A stretch of 64,000 bases of DNA, from contig NZ_JACVAQ010000001.1 in assembly GCF_014851905.1 (NCBI RefSeq), forward strand, positions 558,001 through 622,000. Direction: 5' to 3'. The position numbers and the translations under genes are program-made. This stretch comes from Pseudomonas sp. PDM14 (GTDB taxonomy: Bacteria; Pseudomonadota; Gammaproteobacteria; Pseudomonadales; Pseudomonadaceae). Positions 22,612 through 31,924 of the stretch are shown one piece after another. The notes under the pieces are model-generated. The model was not told the origin of the DNA. It did no database searches and saw only the letters and a list, made by a program, of their open reading frames with translations. Each line of letters begins with the position of its first letter. The first letter of the stretch is position 1.

Positions 22612-23757
22612 TTAAAGGCATTCACCCAGTACACGCGCCAGTTTCTGCGCGCGGGGGTCCATCAATACGTAAGGGCCGAGGCTGTTGGTGACGAAGGCAA
22701 AGGCGACATCGCGTTCCGGGTCGGCGAACCCGACGGAGCCGCCAGCGCCTGGATGACCGAAGGCTTTTGCGCCGAGGCCGTAGGTGGCGTTGGCCACCTG
22801 CGATTGATCGAGCATGCAGCCGAGTCCGAGACGGGTACGGGTCAGCAGCGTCTTGTCGTCGCCGCAGGCATGTTCACGGGTCATTTCATTGAGCAGTTCG
22901 GCTTCGAGCAGGCGGCCGTCGAGCAGGCCGGTATAGAAGCCCGCCAGCGAACGCGCATTGCCATGGCCGTTGGCCGCAGGCTGCTGCATGCGCCGCCATT
23001 CCGGCTTGTTGGTGCTGGTGAGAATCGACGGCGGGTTGGCGAAAGCGCGTGTGCTCATGGCATTCGGCTCGCTCATCATGCACTTGAGCAGGCGCTGCGC
23101 AGCGGCGTCGCCCATGTCGCCTTTCTTGCGGGCGATATGTGCGACCCGGTCGAACTCGCTGTCGGCCAGGCCGACATGGAAATCCAGGTCGAGCGGCGCA
23201 GCGATGCGTGCGCCGATCGATTCGCCCGGCCCGCGACCATCGACGCGACGCAGCAGCTCACCGACCAGCCAGCCGTAGGTGATCGCCGCATAGCCGTGGC
23301 CTTCACCCGGCGTCCACCAGGGTTCTTCGGCGGCCAGGGCGGCGGTCATCTGTTGCCAGTCGTAGAGGGCCTCGGCAGGCAGCAACTCACGCAATGCCGG
23401 CAAGCCGGCGGTATGGCCAAGTAACTGGCGCGGGGTAATGCGCTGTTTACCGGCGGCAGCAAACTCGGGCCACCACTCGGCGACCGGTGCATCCAGATCC
23501 AGCTTGCCCTCCGCCACCAGTTGCAGTGCGGCAACGGCGGCGAACGGCTTGGTGCAGGAAAACAGGTTGAGGATGGTATCGCTGTGCCAGGCCTGGTCAC
23601 CGTCCTTGTCGGCCGTGCCCGCCCACAGATCGACGACGGTTTCGCCACCGACCTGGACGCACAAGGCGGCACCACGCTCCTGGGAATTGCTGAACAGTTC
23701 TGCGAACGCTTCTCTGAGCGCCTCGAACTGCAGATCGAAATAACCCTGGATCTGCAC
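22612..23757 (-). CDS. Serine hydrolase of the beta-lactamase/EstB family
   Basis: Encodes 381 residues. The catalytic motif is Ser67-Cys-Thr-Lys70 (S-x-x-K) in NLFSCTKPFAAVA, and ITYGWLVGELLRR near 171-183 supplies the Tyr of the Y-x-N/S equivalent. The C-terminal FGHPGAGGSVGFADPERDVA holds the H/K-x-G-like segment of class C-type esterases. There is no signal peptide, so a cytosolic esterase rather than a periplasmic beta-lactamase is likely; the substrate is unknown. Confidence 0.88.
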   Translation of the reverse strand: MQIQGYFDLQFEALREAFAELFSNSQERGAALCVQVGGETVVDLWAGTADKDGDQAWHSDTILNLFSCTKPFAAVAALQLVAEGKLDLDAPVAEWWPEFAAAGKQRITPRQLLGHTAGLPALRELLPAEALYDWQQMTAALAAEEPWWTPGEGHGYAAITYGWLVGELLRRVDGRGPGESIGARIAAPLDLDFHVGLADSEFDRVAHIARKKGDMGDAAAQRLLKCMMSEPNAMSTRAFANPPSILTSTNKPEWRRMQQPAANGHGNARSLAGFYTGLLDGRLLEAELLNEMTREHACGDDKTLLTRTRLGLGCMLDQSQVANATYGLGAKAFGHPGAGGSVGFADPERDVAFAFVTNSLGPYVLMDPRAQKLARVLGECL

Positions 23758-23840
23758 CCGTTACTCCCCGGTCAAAAGTCCGAGGCATTGTTTCAGCCTC
23801 GGCCGGCCTTGGGAACCCTACAAAGCTGCCGGTGATCGGT

Positions 23841-26210
23841 TCAGGGTGTCTTCGCTGCAGCCGCCGGAGCGGGTGCTGACGGCGCTGCCGGTGCCGTCGT
23901 GGGTGCAGCCGCAGGAGCAGCAGACGCTTCGACCTTGGGCAACTTGGCGGCGACGCCCAGGTTGGCCTTGCGCACGGCTTCGACGAAGCCCTGCCACGGC
24001 CGGTCAGTGATCCCGAGCAGGCCGAAGTGGCCGTTCTCGCCGTCGAGCAGACGACCGCTGAGCGGCTGGTCGAGGTACTGGAACCAATGGATGCCGACGA
24101 TGCTCGGCTCCTCCAGCGCCTTGGCCAGGAAATGGGCGTAGGCCGGGCCGCGCTCCTCTTCCTTGTACACCTCGGCCACGCCACCCCAGAACGGGCCGCG
24201 ATCACGCGAGCCGAAGTGGAACTCGGTGACCATCAGCGGCTTGTCCAGCTCGCGCAGCTTGGCGAAGTCGTAACCGTGCTGCGGCTCGCGGGTGTAGAAG
24301 TTGAAGCTCAGCACGTCGCAATACTTGGCGCAGGCGGCCACGGCTTCCGGCGTGGTGATGGCGAACCGGCCACCCAGCAGCATGTGGTTGGGCGCATGCC
24401 ACTTCAGCGAGTCGGAAATGGTCTTGAAGTAGGTCTCGGCGAAGAAGGTCTGGAAGCGCTGCAGATCCTGCTCGATAGCCGGGTGCTCGGGGCTCGGCAG
24501 CGGCGCCTCGAAGCCAGGGTCTTCCATCAGCTCCCAGGCGCCCAGCTCGATGCCCCAGGCCTTGGACAGGCCGTTCTGGTTGCGGTACTTGTCGCGCAGC
24601 TGCTTGAGGAAGGCACGCTTGGCCGGCACGTCGGTGGTCAGGCGCAGGGTGCCGTAGGCCAGGGCATAGCGCGCCTTGGGGTCGTCACCCGGTGCGGCCC
24701 AGGCCAGTTCATTGTCGGCGAAGAAGCCGAGCAGCCAGGGATCGTCGCGACGATCACGCGAGGCGATGGCGATGGCGCGCTCGGCGGCCATGGCGAAGCG
24801 CGGGTCGAACGGGTCGGGCATGCCGCCCCACCAGTCCAGGCCGGTGCTGATGATCGCGTAGTCGCCGGAAATCGACAGTGGCACGGTGTAGGGCACGCGC
24901 TTGGCGGCGCCCAGATCGGCGTCGCTCCAGTTGCCAATGGTGTTGAAACCCCAGGCCTGCAGGCGATCAAGGGCCTGCTGGTTCCAGCGTGCGGCATCGA
25001 ATTCGGCTTTCGGGCACGGCACGGCGGCGGGGGCCACCGGGCTGGCCGCGGCAGGTGCCACCGGAGCAGGCGCTTCGGCAGCAGGAGCCGGCGCCGGTGC
25101 CTCGCACGGTTGCAGGTAGGTACGCTGCAGGTTGGCGCGGTAGAAGTCGTACCAGCGCCCCTGGTCGAACGCGCGCCCCCGGTTGGCGCCGGTGTTGCGG
25201 CGGTTGTTGCTGCTGCCGTAGTAGGCGGCCAGGGGCTCACCCTCTTTCGGCAGCGCGGTGAACATGTCCTCACGACCCTCGACGTAGGTACGCGTCAGGT
25301 TGGACGCCACCGCGTTGACGCCCAGCGAATAGAACGCATGCCCTTCCGGGGTCACCAGGTACCAGCGCTCGCCCTGTTTTTCCGCGCGGAAGAAACCCTT
25401 GGCCTCGAAGCTCGGCCCACCCAGCAGGCCACCGAACTGATCCTGTTCCGGGCGTTTCTTCAACCAGGCATCCAGCTGGCCGCGTTCACGGGCCGCGGCG
25501 TCACGCAGCTGCTTGTCGTTGCTGACCTTCTCCGGCCACTGGCCGCGGGTGTACTGGCCCCAGCTGTCGACCAGCTGGCGATAGGCCGCCTGTTGCGCCT
25601 CGTCGTCGGAATGCACACCGAAACGGCCAAGCAGAATGCTCTGCGGAGCAGAGGGGTTGGGCAAGGAGAGGCTCACGGCGCTGACCTGGGTCGATGTCAG
25701 CTCGCCGACAACGGTCTGCGCCAGCAGCAGGCGCTGGTTGCCCTGGCCGACCGGCATCGGCGGGCCGGCACGCATGCCATGGGCCAGCGGCGAAGTCGGT
25801 GCCAGCGGCACCAGCAGAGTCTGCGCCGGGCCCGCCGGCAGGGCGATCTGGGTAGTGAGGACCTTGCCATCACGGCTCTCGATGCGCACATCGACGGTGA
25901 TGGCCCAGTCCATCGCATTCTGGATGCGCAGGCTCATGGCGCCGGTCTTCGACCAGTCCCAGTCGCCATTCTGCGGGGTCAGGCGCAGGGTCGGCCGTTC
26001 GGCGGCATTGAACGTTACCCGGCGCAGCACTTCGCCGTCGGCGGTGGGCTCGGCTTTCAGGTCCGGCAGGTTGGCCTGCTCGGTGGTCACCTGCACGGCA
26101 TCCAGCGGGCGCACGAAATTGAACAGCGTTTCATCTTTGGCTGCAGCCGCGCCGGCAGCGCCCAGCAGCGCCATCAACAGCGTGGCCTGCAGTTTTTTCT
26201 GGTGCCCCAT
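23841..26210 (-). CDS. Large periplasmic glycoside hydrolase, beta-agarase-like (GH50/GH42-like TIM barrel)
   Basis: Encodes 789 residues from ATG 26210 (GAGGGG four bases upstream), with a signal peptide ending near AAGAAAAKD. An N-terminal beta-rich domain (30-240) precedes a TIM barrel. FFADNELAW places the acid/base Glu at about 501 and LMVTEFHFGSRD the nucleophile Glu at about 663, as in clan GH-A enzymes of the agarase type. A Pro/Ala-rich insertion (about 370-398) lies inside the barrel between Cys369 and Cys399, and a similar Pro/Ala tail ends the protein. The true substrate may be a self-made or algal polysaccharide. It is divergent from the HDOD gene. Confidence 0.82.
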   Translation of the reverse strand: MGHQKKLQATLLMALLGAAGAAAAKDETLFNFVRPLDAVQVTTEQANLPDLKAEPTADGEVLRRVTFNAAERPTLRLTPQNGDWDWSKTGAMSLRIQNAMDWAITVDVRIESRDGKVLTTQIALPAGPAQTLLVPLAPTSPLAHGMRAGPPMPVGQGNQRLLLAQTVVGELTSTQVSAVSLSLPNPSAPQSILLGRFGVHSDDEAQQAAYRQLVDSWGQYTRGQWPEKVSNDKQLRDAAARERGQLDAWLKKRPEQDQFGGLLGGPSFEAKGFFRAEKQGERWYLVTPEGHAFYSLGVNAVASNLTRTYVEGREDMFTALPKEGEPLAAYYGSSNNRRNTGANRGRAFDQGRWYDFYRANLQRTYLQPCEAPAPAPAAEAPAPVAPAAASPVAPAAVPCPKAEFDAARWNQQALDRLQAWGFNTIGNWSDADLGAAKRVPYTVPLSISGDYAIISTGLDWWGGMPDPFDPRFAMAAERAIAIASRDRRDDPWLLGFFADNELAWAAPGDDPKARYALAYGTLRLTTDVPAKRAFLKQLRDKYRNQNGLSKAWGIELGAWELMEDPGFEAPLPSPEHPAIEQDLQRFQTFFAETYFKTISDSLKWHAPNHMLLGGRFAITTPEAVAACAKYCDVLSFNFYTREPQHGYDFAKLRELDKPLMVTEFHFGSRDRGPFWGGVAEVYKEEERGPAYAHFLAKALEEPSIVGIHWFQYLDQPLSGRLLDGENGHFGLLGITDRPWQGFVEAVRKANLGVAAKLPKVEASAAPAAAPTTAPAAPSAPAPAAAAKTP

Positions 26211-26345
26211 GAAACCCCTCATTCAACAAACGCTCCGCAAACCCAGTGGAAATCGAATCGGCCGATATTTTCACGCAAATCGCACAGCAAAAGTATGGAT
26301 GCCTAACTATTGTTTTCTCGAAAGCCCATTTCAGGACCCGTCCCA

Positions 26346-27170
26346 ATGGAACTCAACAGCCTGTTCGACCAACTCCACAGCCTGCCGACCATTCCCAAGG
26401 TCGCGCAGGACCTCATCCTGCAGTTCGACAACCCTAACACCAGCCTCGACGCCGTGGCCCGCAACATTGCACTCGATCCGGTAATCGCCGCCAAGGTGCT
26501 GCGCCTGGCCAACTCGGCGCGCTTTCGTGGCGCACGGGAAGCGTCCAGTGTTGAAGACGCCGCCAGCCGCCTGGGGTTCAATACCTTGCGCACCCTGGTG
26601 CTCGCCTCAGCGGTGACCGGCGCGTTCAAGACCAACTCCGGTTTCGACCTCAAGGGCTTCTGGCTGCACAGTTTCAAGGTGGCGAGCATCTGCCGTCTAT
26701 TGGCCAAAAGCCGTGGCGTGGCGGCAGAAACCGCGTTCACCTGCGGGATGATGCACAACATCGGCGAACTGCTGATCCAGACCGGCGCACCGGAGATCGC
26801 CGCCCGTCTGAACCGCATGGGCAGTGGTGACGCGGCGGGGCGCATGGCCCTGGAAACCCTGCAGCTGGGCTTCGGCTATCCGGAGGTCGGCGCGGAACTG
26901 GCCCGTCGCTGGCAACTGCCGACAGTGATTCAGCAGGCGATTGCCCTGCAGACGCGCCCGCACCAGGCGCCCATCGAGATGCCCCTGCCACGCCTGATGG
27001 CCCAGGCAGTGCTGATCACCGAAGCGATCGAGCAACACCCCGGCGATCTGGAAGCGGTGAAGAACGAACTGGACAGCCCGCTGTGCGAGGGGCTCGATCT
27101 GGACGACCTGCTGGCAAAGCTGCCGGAGGTACTGGAGGCGGACAAGGCCTTCGAAGAGCTGCTGAACTGA
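26346..27170 (+). CDS. HDOD-domain protein
   Basis: Encodes 274 residues from ATG 26346 (AGGACCC upstream); an earlier in-frame ATG at 26310 has no ribosome binding site. The HDOD domain covers about 10-200 and shows LPTIPKVAQDLILQFDNPNT, the LANSARFRG helix and HSFKVASICRLLAK. The HD-type metal site is incomplete (MMHNIGELLI), as usual for HDOD proteins, which act in signal transduction and cyclic-di-GMP-linked pathways without confirmed hydrolase activity. It is a single gene with no output domain. Confidence 0.88.
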   Translation: MELNSLFDQLHSLPTIPKVAQDLILQFDNPNTSLDAVARNIALDPVIAAKVLRLANSARFRGAREASSVEDAASRLGFNTLRTLVLASAVTGAFKTNSGFDLKGFWLHSFKVASICRLLAKSRGVAAETAFTCGMMHNIGELLIQTGAPEIAARLNRMGSGDAAGRMALETLQLGFGYPEVGAELARRWQLPTVIQQAIALQTRPHQAPIEMPLPRLMAQAVLITEAIEQHPGDLEAVKNELDSPLCEGLDLDDLLAKLPEVLEADKAFEELLN

Positions 27171-27252
27171 ATGACACCGCCCGACAGAGTCAGCCAGCCG
27201 TCGACTCTGCCGCCTCCCCTCACCTGCCTCCACTACACGCCTTCGAACACGC

Positions 27253-28089
27253 TCACACAGCCTTGCGCTTGATCCGGTCCAGCAGCCGATCCGGCAGCAG
27301 GCGATTAAGAACACGAAACAGCTTGGCCGGCACCGTCACCGGATAACGCGTGCGCGGCACACGTCGCTCCAGCGCCTGCAGCACCACCTCGGCCACGGCG
27401 TCGGCAGGCAAGGTGTAAGGCACGGCCGCGCCCTCCTTGGCCAGGCGTTCCTGCATTTGCGCATAGACCGCGACGTGCGTGCCCCGCGACGTATCGACAT
27501 GCTTGCGCAGCGCCAACAGGCTGTTGGCGCGAAAACGCGCAACGATGGGCCCCGGCTCGATCAGCACTGCCTCAATGCCGCTGCCACTCAACTCCAGGCG
27601 CAGGGTATCGACCAGGCCCTCGATGGCGAACTTGGACGCGTTGTAGGCGCCACGCAGCGGCAGCGCCGCATAGCCGAGCACCGAGCTGTTGAAGAGGATT
27701 CGCCCATGGCCCTGGCGACGCATGATCGGCAGTACAGCCGCGGTCAGTTCGACCGGGCCGAAGACATTGCTCTCGAACTGCTCGCGCCAGGCTGCACGCG
27801 GCACGTCTTCGATGGCACCGGGCTGGCCATAGCCGCCGTTGTTGAAAAGCGCATCCAGGCCACCACCGGTCTGTTCCAGCACCCAGGCCAGGGCCAGCTG
27901 GATGCTCGCCGAGTCGTCCAGATCCAGTTGTACCGCGCTGAAACCCTCGCCTTGCAGGCGCACCACATCCTCGGCCTTGCGGGCGGAGGCGTACACCTGC
28001 CAGCCCGCCGCACGACAGGCATGGGCCGTGGCATGGCCAATCCCCGTCGAGCAGCCGGTGATGAGGATCGAACGAGGCATTGCGGTCAT
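27253..28089 (-). CDS. Short-chain dehydrogenase/reductase
   Basis: Encodes 278 residues from ATG 28089 (AGGAG eight bases ahead); ATG 28080 is an alternative. Classical SDR motifs are TGCSTGIG at 11-18 for NAD(P) binding, FNNGG near 82, Ser135/136 in FNSSVLG, and Tyr149-x3-Lys153 (YNASK). After the catalytic core, the C-terminus PVTVPAKLFRVLNRLLPDRL resembles the membrane-proximal tail of SDRs acting on lipids or ketones. The substrate is unknown. Confidence 0.92.
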   Translation of the reverse strand: MTAMPRSILITGCSTGIGHATAHACRAAGWQVYASARKAEDVVRLQGEGFSAVQLDLDDSASIQLALAWVLEQTGGGLDALFNNGGYGQPGAIEDVPRAAWREQFESNVFGPVELTAAVLPIMRRQGHGRILFNSSVLGYAALPLRGAYNASKFAIEGLVDTLRLELSGSGIEAVLIEPGPIVARFRANSLLALRKHVDTSRGTHVAVYAQMQERLAKEGAAVPYTLPADAVAEVVLQALERRVPRTRYPVTVPAKLFRVLNRLLPDRLLDRIKRKAV

Positions 28090-28164
28090 GCGACCTGCTC
28101 CTTGGCGGTGTCGAGACACAGCGAGCGCGGCACGCTCACCGGATGAGGAAGAATGCTGCGTACC

Positions 28165-30309
28165 TCAGCTGATTTCGCGGCGGAACGGCGGCAGCGCATT
28201 GAGGATCGCCTTGCCGTACCGCTGGGTCACCAGGCGCCGGTCGAGCAGCGTGATGGTGCCGCGGTCCGACTCGGTGCGCAGCAGGCGCCCGCAGGCCTGG
28301 ACCAGCTTGAGCGAGGCATCGGGCACGGAGATTTCCATGAACGGATTGCCGCCGCGCGCCTCGATCCACTCGGCCAGCGCCGCTTCCACCGGGTCATCCG
28401 GCACGGAGAACGGGATCTTGGCGATCACCACGTGCTCACAGTAGGCGCCGGGCAGATCCACGCCCTCGGCGAAACTGGCCAGGCCGAACAGCACGCTCTC
28501 TTCGCCACTGTCGACCCGCGCCTTGTGCTTGTTCAGGGTTTCCTGCTTGGACAGATTGCCCTGGATGAACACGCGCTTGCGCCAGTCGCGATCCAGGCCG
28601 TCGAACACGTCCTGCATCTGCTTGCGCGAGGAGAACAGCACCAGCGTGCCGCGCGAGCCCTGCACCAGGCCGGGCAATTCGCGGATGATCGCCGCCGTAT
28701 GCGCCGCGGCATCGCGCGGGTCGGCCTTGAGGTCCGGCACGCGCAGCACGCCAGCGTCGGCATGCTGGAACGGGCTCGGTACCACCGCGGTCACCGCCGC
28801 GCGGGGCAAGCCGGCACGCATGCGGAAGCGGTCGAAGCTACTCAGGGCGGTCAGCGTGGCCGAGGTCACCAGCGCACCGTAGGCGACATTCCACAGGTTG
28901 CGGCGCAAGGTTTCGGCGGCGAGGATCGGGCTGGCGTTGACCTCGATATCGAACAGCGCACCGCCCTCGGCCAGAGTCAGCCAGCGCGCCATAGGCGGGC
29001 TGTCTTCCGGGTCTTCGGTGGTGAAGGCGGTCCACAGCTCCCAGTTGCCCTGCGCCCGTGCCAGCAGGCTGCCGAACAGTGGGTACCACTCCTCGGCCTG
29101 GTGGCTGGCGATGCCCACGGCGCCCTCACCGTCCATGGCTTCCTTGAGCAGTTCGGTGAGGCGGGTGAACACGTCGGTCAGGCGTGCAAAGCCTTTCTTC
29201 AGCTCGATACCCTGCTCGCGCAAGTGCTCCGGCACCAGGCCACCGACGAAGCGATGGCGTGGCCGCTCGCGGCCTTCCATGTCTTCACCGGCCTTGAAGT
29301 CGGCCAACTGCTCGCAGGTGCTGAACATGAACTGCTGCTGGGTGCGCAGCTCGCGGGCCATCTCCGGCACGGTTTCGATGAGGCGACCAAGGTCACCCGG
29401 CAGCGGGTTCTGCGCCAGCAGCTTGGTCAGGTTCTTCTCCACCTGCCCCAGCCAGTCGGCGGTGCTGCGCAGGCGGGTAAAGTGGGCGAAGTGGCCGATG
29501 GCTTTGTCCGGCAGGTGGTGGCCCTCATCGAACACGTAGAGCGTTTCGCGCGGGTCCGGCAGCACTGCGCCGCCGCCCAAGGCGAGGTCGGCCAGGACCA
29601 TGTCATGGTTGGTGACGATCACGTCGACCTTGGTCATACCTTCGCGCGCCTTGTAGAAGGCGCACTGCTGGAAATTCGGGCAATGTCGGTTGGTGCACTG
29701 GCTGTGGTCGGTGGTCAGGCGGCTCCACACCGCATCGTCGAGCTCTTCCGCCCAGCTGTCGCGGTCGCCATCCCAGCGGTTGCCGGCGAGCTTCTCGATC
29801 ATCCCGGTGAACAGTTTCTGGCTGCTCTCATCGACATCCAGGCGAAAACCTTCCTCGGCGAACATCTGCGCCGTGGCGCCCTGGGCCTCGCCTTCCTGCA
29901 GCAGCATGTCGAGCTTGGACAGGCACAGGTAGCGGCCGCGGCCCTTGGCCAGGGCGAAGCTGAAGTTCAGGCCGCTGTTGCGCATCAGGTCCGGCAGGTC
30001 CTTGTGCACGATCTGTTCCTGCAGCGCCACGGTCGCCGTAGCCACCACCAGCCGTTTGCCGGCAGCCTTGGCGATGGGAATCGTGGCCAGCGCGTAGGCC
30101 ACCGTCTTGCCGGTACCGGTGCCCGCCTCCACCGCGACCACCGCCGCCTCGCCATCACGCTGACCTTCGTCGTTGTGCTTGATCGCACCGAGGACCTTGG
30201 CGATTTCGGCGATCATCAGACGCTGGCCATAGCGCGGCTTCAGGCTCTTGGCTTCGAGGAAGCGGCTGTAAGCGCCCTGAATCTGGGATTTGAGTTCGGA
30301 ACTGAGCAT
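28165..30309 (-). CDS. dinG: ATP-dependent DNA helicase DinG
   Basis: Encodes 714 residues of the XPD-like SF2 helicase family. The Walker A is EAGTGTGKT (61-69); the DEAH-like box is VFDEGHHLPD. Four Cys (GRYLCLSK, then QCTNRHCPNFQQC) form the [4Fe-4S] cluster site typical of DinG. C-terminal motifs include GLASFAEGVDLPG and QACGRLLRTESDRG. It unwinds 5'-to-3' and resolves R-loops and G-quadruplexes, and in E. coli is SOS-induced. No clear LexA box was recognised upstream. Confidence 0.96.
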   Translation of the reverse strand: MLSSELKSQIQGAYSRFLEAKSLKPRYGQRLMIAEIAKVLGAIKHNDEGQRDGEAAVVAVEAGTGTGKTVAYALATIPIAKAAGKRLVVATATVALQEQIVHKDLPDLMRNSGLNFSFALAKGRGRYLCLSKLDMLLQEGEAQGATAQMFAEEGFRLDVDESSQKLFTGMIEKLAGNRWDGDRDSWAEELDDAVWSRLTTDHSQCTNRHCPNFQQCAFYKAREGMTKVDVIVTNHDMVLADLALGGGAVLPDPRETLYVFDEGHHLPDKAIGHFAHFTRLRSTADWLGQVEKNLTKLLAQNPLPGDLGRLIETVPEMARELRTQQQFMFSTCEQLADFKAGEDMEGRERPRHRFVGGLVPEHLREQGIELKKGFARLTDVFTRLTELLKEAMDGEGAVGIASHQAEEWYPLFGSLLARAQGNWELWTAFTTEDPEDSPPMARWLTLAEGGALFDIEVNASPILAAETLRRNLWNVAYGALVTSATLTALSSFDRFRMRAGLPRAAVTAVVPSPFQHADAGVLRVPDLKADPRDAAAHTAAIIRELPGLVQGSRGTLVLFSSRKQMQDVFDGLDRDWRKRVFIQGNLSKQETLNKHKARVDSGEESVLFGLASFAEGVDLPGAYCEHVVIAKIPFSVPDDPVEAALAEWIEARGGNPFMEISVPDASLKLVQACGRLLRTESDRGTITLLDRRLVTQRYGKAILNALPPFRREIS

Positions 30310-30488
30310 GCGGACGGCAAAAACGCTGGATAAATTTTCAGTAGTTTACCGACAGGTTGGCGTCAGGCGCCATCGCTAGCCGTCGCAACCCGATACATGA
30401 AACGACTTCGGCGCCTCGGCCTCTGCGGGTACACTCCGCGCCCTCACTGAGCCAGCCAGCCGGCTGAAAAATAAAACAGGAGAACCTG

Positions 30489-30953
30489 ATGACCGCTTTC
30501 GCCGCCGTGTATGCCGTGCACCTGCTCGCTGCCCTGATCTGGGTTGGCGGGATGTTCTTCGCCTGGATGATCCTGCGTCCAGCCGCCGTCACCGCGCTCG
30601 ACGCACCCGCTCGCCTGACCCTGTGGGTCGAGGTATTTCGCCGGTTCTTCCTCTGGGTGTGGATCGCCGTGCTGGTGCTGCCGATTACCGGCGTGGGCCT
30701 GATGCATCTGCGCTTCTCCGGCTTCGAGACCGCGCCGCGCTATGTGCACGTGATGATCGGCCTATACATCGCCATGCTCGCGCTGTTCATTCGTGTGCAG
30801 GCGCTGCAACTGCCGGCGCTGCGCAAGGCCGTCGCAGCCCAGGACTGGCCGGCAGGTGGTGCCGTGCTTGGACGCATTCGTCGCCTGGTCGGCATCAACC
30901 TGTTGCTCGGCCTGGCCCTGGTGGCCATCGCCGCGGCGCGCCCAATGCTTTGA
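30489..30953 (+). CDS. CopD-family membrane protein
   Basis: Encodes 154 residues with four membrane helices. ATG 30489 follows AGGAGAACC. HLLAALIWVGGMFFAW with conserved His and Trp-x-Gly-Gly, FRRFFLWVW, and VHVMIGLYIAMLALF resemble the CopD domain of copper-resistance membrane proteins. Many such short relatives stand alone and their link to copper is weak. It is divergent from dinG and followed by a strong terminator. Confidence 0.85.
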   Translation: MTAFAAVYAVHLLAALIWVGGMFFAWMILRPAAVTALDAPARLTLWVEVFRRFFLWVWIAVLVLPITGVGLMHLRFSGFETAPRYVHVMIGLYIAMLALFIRVQALQLPALRKAVAAQDWPAGGAVLGRIRRLVGINLLLGLALVAIAAARPML

Positions 30954-30983
30954 ACATCGTTACCACGAGTCCGCATGCATGAA

Positions 30984-31013
30984 AAACGGGGCCTTTGGGC
31001 CCCGTTTCGTTTT
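30984..31013 (+). terminator. Bidirectional rho-independent terminator
   Basis: Stem AAACGGGGC/GCCCCGTTT followed by CGTTTT on the + strand and by runs of T on the minus strand. It lies between the CopD-family gene and the convergent OmpA lipoprotein gene. Confidence 0.88.
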
Positions 31014-31053
31014 GCATCGCTACATCGCGGGTGAACCATCGCGCGTCATACAC

Positions 31054-31797
31054 TCAACGCCGCACGTGCAACTCCACCCTGCGATTTTGCGCCCGCCCTG
31101 CATCGGTTCCGTTGTCCGCAACTGGCTGGCTTTCGCCCTGGCCTTCGGTACTGAGCTTGTCGGCCGGTACGCCATGCCCCGCCAGGTAATCCGCAACACT
31201 GCGTGCGCGACGCTCGGAAAGCCCCTGGTTGTAGGTATCGCTGCCCACACTATCGGTATGCCCGACGACCTTGACGGTAACCAGACTGGCACCGGTCAGG
31301 CGACTGCTCACCTCGTTGAGTACCGACTCGGCCTGCGGAGTCAGTTGCGCAGAATCGAAGGCGAACAGCACTTCGCCCAGGTCACTGAGCACAATGACTT
31401 CGTCTTGCGCGGGCAAAGGCGCAGGTGCCGGTTGTTCGGCAGCTACGGTTGCGGGGTACTGCGGTAATGGGCAGCCGTTGTGGCTTACCGGGGTGTTGGC
31501 CAGAGTATCCGGGCAACGATCACGACGATCAAACACGCCATCGTCGTCTGCATCGCCATCCTGTGCGTAGCACCACAAGGTTCCGATGACCGCACCGGCC
31601 ACCGCACCTCCTGCCGCCCAGGCTGAGCTTTCGATTGCGCCCAGGCCACCGCCTGCCAGGCCACCAATCGCTGTACAAATGGGCCAATTCCCCTGATTGA
31701 GCGGCGCATCTCCCGTACTGGAAGTTGTGGCGCAACCAGAAAGAACACTGCTGACCAAGAGAAGGGGTACTACAGCCTTTGAGAGTGTTGTTCTCAT
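31054..31797 (-). CDS. OmpA-domain lipoprotein with TSP3-like repeat
   Basis: Encodes 247 residues from ATG 31797; the ribosome binding site AGGAG is nine bases upstream and inside a long hairpin. Signal peptide with lipobox LSGC, then a glycine-zipper membrane-associated segment (GGLAGGGLGAIESSAWAAGG), an Asp-rich calcium-binding-type repeat GDADDDGVFDRRDRCPDT, and a C-terminal OmpA domain (FAFDSAQLTPQAESVL; GHTDSVGSDTYNQGLSERRA; NRRVELHV). It is a tandem paralogue of the next gene upstream but has the extra TSP3-like repeat. It probably links outer membrane and peptidoglycan. Confidence 0.93.
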   Translation of the reverse strand: MRTTLSKAVVPLLLVSSVLSGCATTSSTGDAPLNQGNWPICTAIGGLAGGGLGAIESSAWAAGGAVAGAVIGTLWCYAQDGDADDDGVFDRRDRCPDTLANTPVSHNGCPLPQYPATVAAEQPAPAPLPAQDEVIVLSDLGEVLFAFDSAQLTPQAESVLNEVSSRLTGASLVTVKVVGHTDSVGSDTYNQGLSERRARSVADYLAGHGVPADKLSTEGQGESQPVADNGTDAGRAQNRRVELHVRR

Positions 31798-31806
31798 GGC
31801 GGAGAT

Positions 31807-31844
31807 CTCCTGTGTCACCGGTTAGATTACCGGTAACACAGGAG
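31807..31844 (-). promoter_or_regulatory. Hairpin that buries the ribosome binding site of the 31054-31797 gene
   Basis: On the minus strand CTCCTGTGTTACCGGT and ACCGGTGACACAGGAG pair over 16 positions (one G-U) around the loop AATCTA. The AGGAG at the 3' end of the stem is the Shine-Dalgarno of the OmpA gene starting at 31797. No U-run follows, so it is not a typical terminator. It could act as an RNA switch, for example in response to temperature or translation of the upstream gene. Confidence 0.72.
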
Positions 31845-31924
31845 TAAAGACCCGTCCCCCTAAGTGCACAAGGCAACCCCGGTGGCGACGGCGGAGCACG
31901 CAGCCGCTACCTGGGGGATGGTTC

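Noticed and set aside
24027..26306. 759-residue + strand frame opposite the glycoside hydrolase gene
   Set aside because: Although long, it is a shadow: the minus strand has a signal peptide, catalytic motifs and a good ribosome binding site.
28153..30333. 726-residue + strand frame opposite dinG
   Set aside because: Mirror of the helicase gene with no domain of its own.
31807..31844. The long hairpin as a plain terminator of the upstream OmpA gene
   Set aside because: No U-run follows on either strand and its 3' arm is the ribosome binding site of the next gene.
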